A DNA stretch of 64,000 nt from contig DASZTW010000020.1 of NCBI GenBank assembly GCA_035547835.1, positions 62,001 through 126,000 on the forward strand. The letters run 5' to 3'. The position numbers were made by a program, and so were the translations under genes. How positions within the stretch are numbered: the first letter of the stretch is position 1; every line of letters begins with the position of its first letter. The notes below the pieces were generated by a model. The model had not been told where the DNA came from. It was given only the letters and a program-made list of their open reading frames with translations, and searched no databases. Of this stretch, positions 62,834 through 64,000 are shown one piece after another. This stretch comes from Acidimicrobiales bacterium. GTDB lineage: Bacteria > Actinomycetota > Acidimicrobiia > Acidimicrobiales > Iamiaceae.

Positions 62834-64000
62834 GACGACTCCTGTCGGGGGGACGGCAGACCGTCGAGGTCGCCGAGCGCAGCCGCATCGGTGTGGTCGA
62901 CCGGCGCCGCATCGGCGCGGGGAAGCCGCAACGTGAACCGCGACCCCTTCCCCTCGACCGACGTGACGTCGACTTCACCACGGTGGTTGTGGATCACGTG
63001 GCGCACGATCGCCAAACCGAGGCCCGTGCCACCGGTGTCGCGGCTGCGGGCTTCGTCGACTCGGTAGAAGCGCTCAAAGACCCGGTCCAGGTGGGGTTGC
63101 GGGATGCCGACGCCGTGGTCGACGACGGACAACTCGACGAACCGGTCGCCGAGCGAACCTTCGAGCTGCACGGCGGACCCCGGGTCGGAGTACTTGATGG
63201 CGTTGTCGAGCAAGTTGGACAACGCCGACACGAGCTGGCGGCGGTCGCCAAGGACCTCGAAGCGGGGCGGCCGGCAGCTCACCTCGATGGCGACTTCACG
63301 CAGATCGGCCGCTGGCCGCACCCGATCGGCGGCGTCGGCGAGCAGTTGCACGACCGGGATCCGCTCCTTCGACGACGGCTCCCCGCCCTCGATGCGACTC
63401 AGCTCCAGCAGGTCGTCGATCGTGCGGCCGATGCGCAGCGCCTCGTGGTGCACCCGGCCCGCCAACCGCTGCACCACCGCAGTCGAGGTTGCGTCGAGAC
63501 CCGCGGCCGTGCCGCTCGCGGTCGTCTCGTCGAGCAGCGTCTCGGCGAGCAACCCGAGCGCGCCGACCGGCGTCTTGAGCTCGTGGCTGATGTTCGCCAC
63601 GAAGTCGCGCCGGAGGTTCTCCACCCGGCTCCGCTCGGAGATGTCGTCGATGACGATCGCGACGCCCTCGACCGAGGCTTGCGGACCGGCGAGCGGCGCC
63701 AGCCCACCGGTCGGCGGTGCGACAGGCCCATCGGCTGGGCTGTCGACGTTGGGCCGCAGTGGCAGCGCAGTGAGGAGGTACGTCCGGCGCGGTGGGCCCT
63801 CGACGTCGACCGTTCGGCTGCTCTGGTCACCGGCGAACCCCGGTCGCAGCAGACCCCACATCGTCTGGTCGAGCTCTGGGCCGCCTTGGCGCACGTCGAG
63901 GAACGCGACCGCCGCCCGGTTCTGCACCATCTGGCTACCGTCGCGGGCGAAGAGCACGACGCCTTGCGGGATGGCGTCGAGCGCGCGGATGAGCACGGCT
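62830..64000 (-). CDS. Sensor histidine kinase (SenX3/PhoR-like), 5' truncated at the window edge
   Basis: The frame is open to the right edge, so the start is outside; internal GTG 63996 is not the start. Visible parts are a PAS-like domain (LDAIPQGVVLFARDGSQMVQ), HisKA FVANISHELKTPVGALGLL, and the ATPase domain DNAIKYSDPGSAVQ and GTGLGLAIVRHVIHNHRG. It overlaps the regulator by ATGA. PAS plus this kinase core matches SenX3-like kinases that sense phosphate through the Pst system. Confidence 0.9.
   Translation of the reverse strand, partial: AVLIRALDAIPQGVVLFARDGSQMVQNRAAVAFLDVRQGGPELDQTMWGLLRPGFAGDQSSRTVDVEGPPRRTYLLTALPLRPNVDSPADGPVAPPTGGLAPLAGPQASVEGVAIVIDDISERSRVENLRRDFVANISHELKTPVGALGLLAETLLDETTASGTAAGLDATSTAVVQRLAGRVHHEALRIGRTIDDLLELSRIEGGEPSSKERIPVVQLLADAADRVRPAADLREVAIEVSCRPPRFEVLGDRRQLVSALSNLLDNAIKYSDPGSAVQLEGSLGDRFVELSVVDHGVGIPQPHLDRVFERFYRVDEARSRDTGGTGLGLAIVRHVIHNHRGEVDVTSVEGKGSRFTLRLPRADAAPVDHTDAAALGDLDGLPSPRQESS

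Overview
This window reads as chromosomal DNA from a high-GC actinobacterium, most likely of the Acidimicrobiia type. The signs are very GC-rich coding with dense 4-base GTGA/ATGA gene overlaps, F420-linked families (a DDN-type nitroreductase, a luciferase-like oxidoreductase, a DUF2342 metalloprotease), a UPF0182 membrane protein, a SenX3/RegX3-like two-component pair, a branched-chain amino acid-type (Liv) ABC operon with an embedded acyl-CoA synthetase, and a DivIVA-domain protein. Taxonomy is inference only.

Layout. 1-5.5 kb: end of a Fur regulator, purU, a three-gene operon (small ORF, DUF1214-like protein, sulfotransferase) and an alpha/beta hydrolase. 5.5-10 kb: a decayed accessory zone with a crotonase remnant, a cupin, a dnaE2 remnant, a PHP phosphoesterase, a frameshifted gene resembling pPIWI-associating nucleases, an OGG-fold glycosylase-like gene and small ORFs. 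10.3-21.1 kb: the main find, a minus-strand DISARM-type anti-phage operon. Its order is a DrmE-like 798-aa protein, DrmA helicase, DrmB (DUF1998), DrmC (PLD nuclease) and a DPPY-type (N6A/N4C) DNA methyltransferase with zinc ribbons. This mixes a class 2-like accessory protein with a class 1-like methyltransferase, and no SNF2 helicase is present. 21.3-23.7 kb: gene fragments, a PIN toxin/HTH antitoxin pair, and the C-terminal remnant of a tyrosine integrase ending beside an initiator tRNA-Met gene, a plausible island boundary.

23.7-27.1 kb: ordinary genes (TetR, amidohydrolase, nitroreductase, methyltransferase). 27.2-34.5 kb: a broken vapC-like remnant, then a complete type I restriction-modification operon (hsdR-hsdS-ATPase-hsdM) with an unusual AAA+ ATPase gene between hsdS and hsdM. 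34.6-64 kb: mainly core and metabolic genes. These are an LLM oxidoreductase with an SRPBCC protein, UPF0182 with a DivIVA/phage-head-like fusion protein, a FecR-like membrane protein, a large histidine kinase with a PDZ-Lon protease, a HEAT-repeat protein, livF-livG-acyl-CoA synthetase-livH-livM-livK, moaE-small membrane protein-mreB, a PDZ membrane protein, an SDR epimerase, DUF2342, an MFS permease, and a phosphate-type response regulator with its kinase running off the right edge.

Together, 5.5-34.5 kb is a defence-rich accessory region (DISARM, type I R-M, toxin-antitoxin, repair-like and remnant genes) between housekeeping blocks. The remnants of dnaE2, a crotonase, an integrase and vapC point to repeated insertion and decay.
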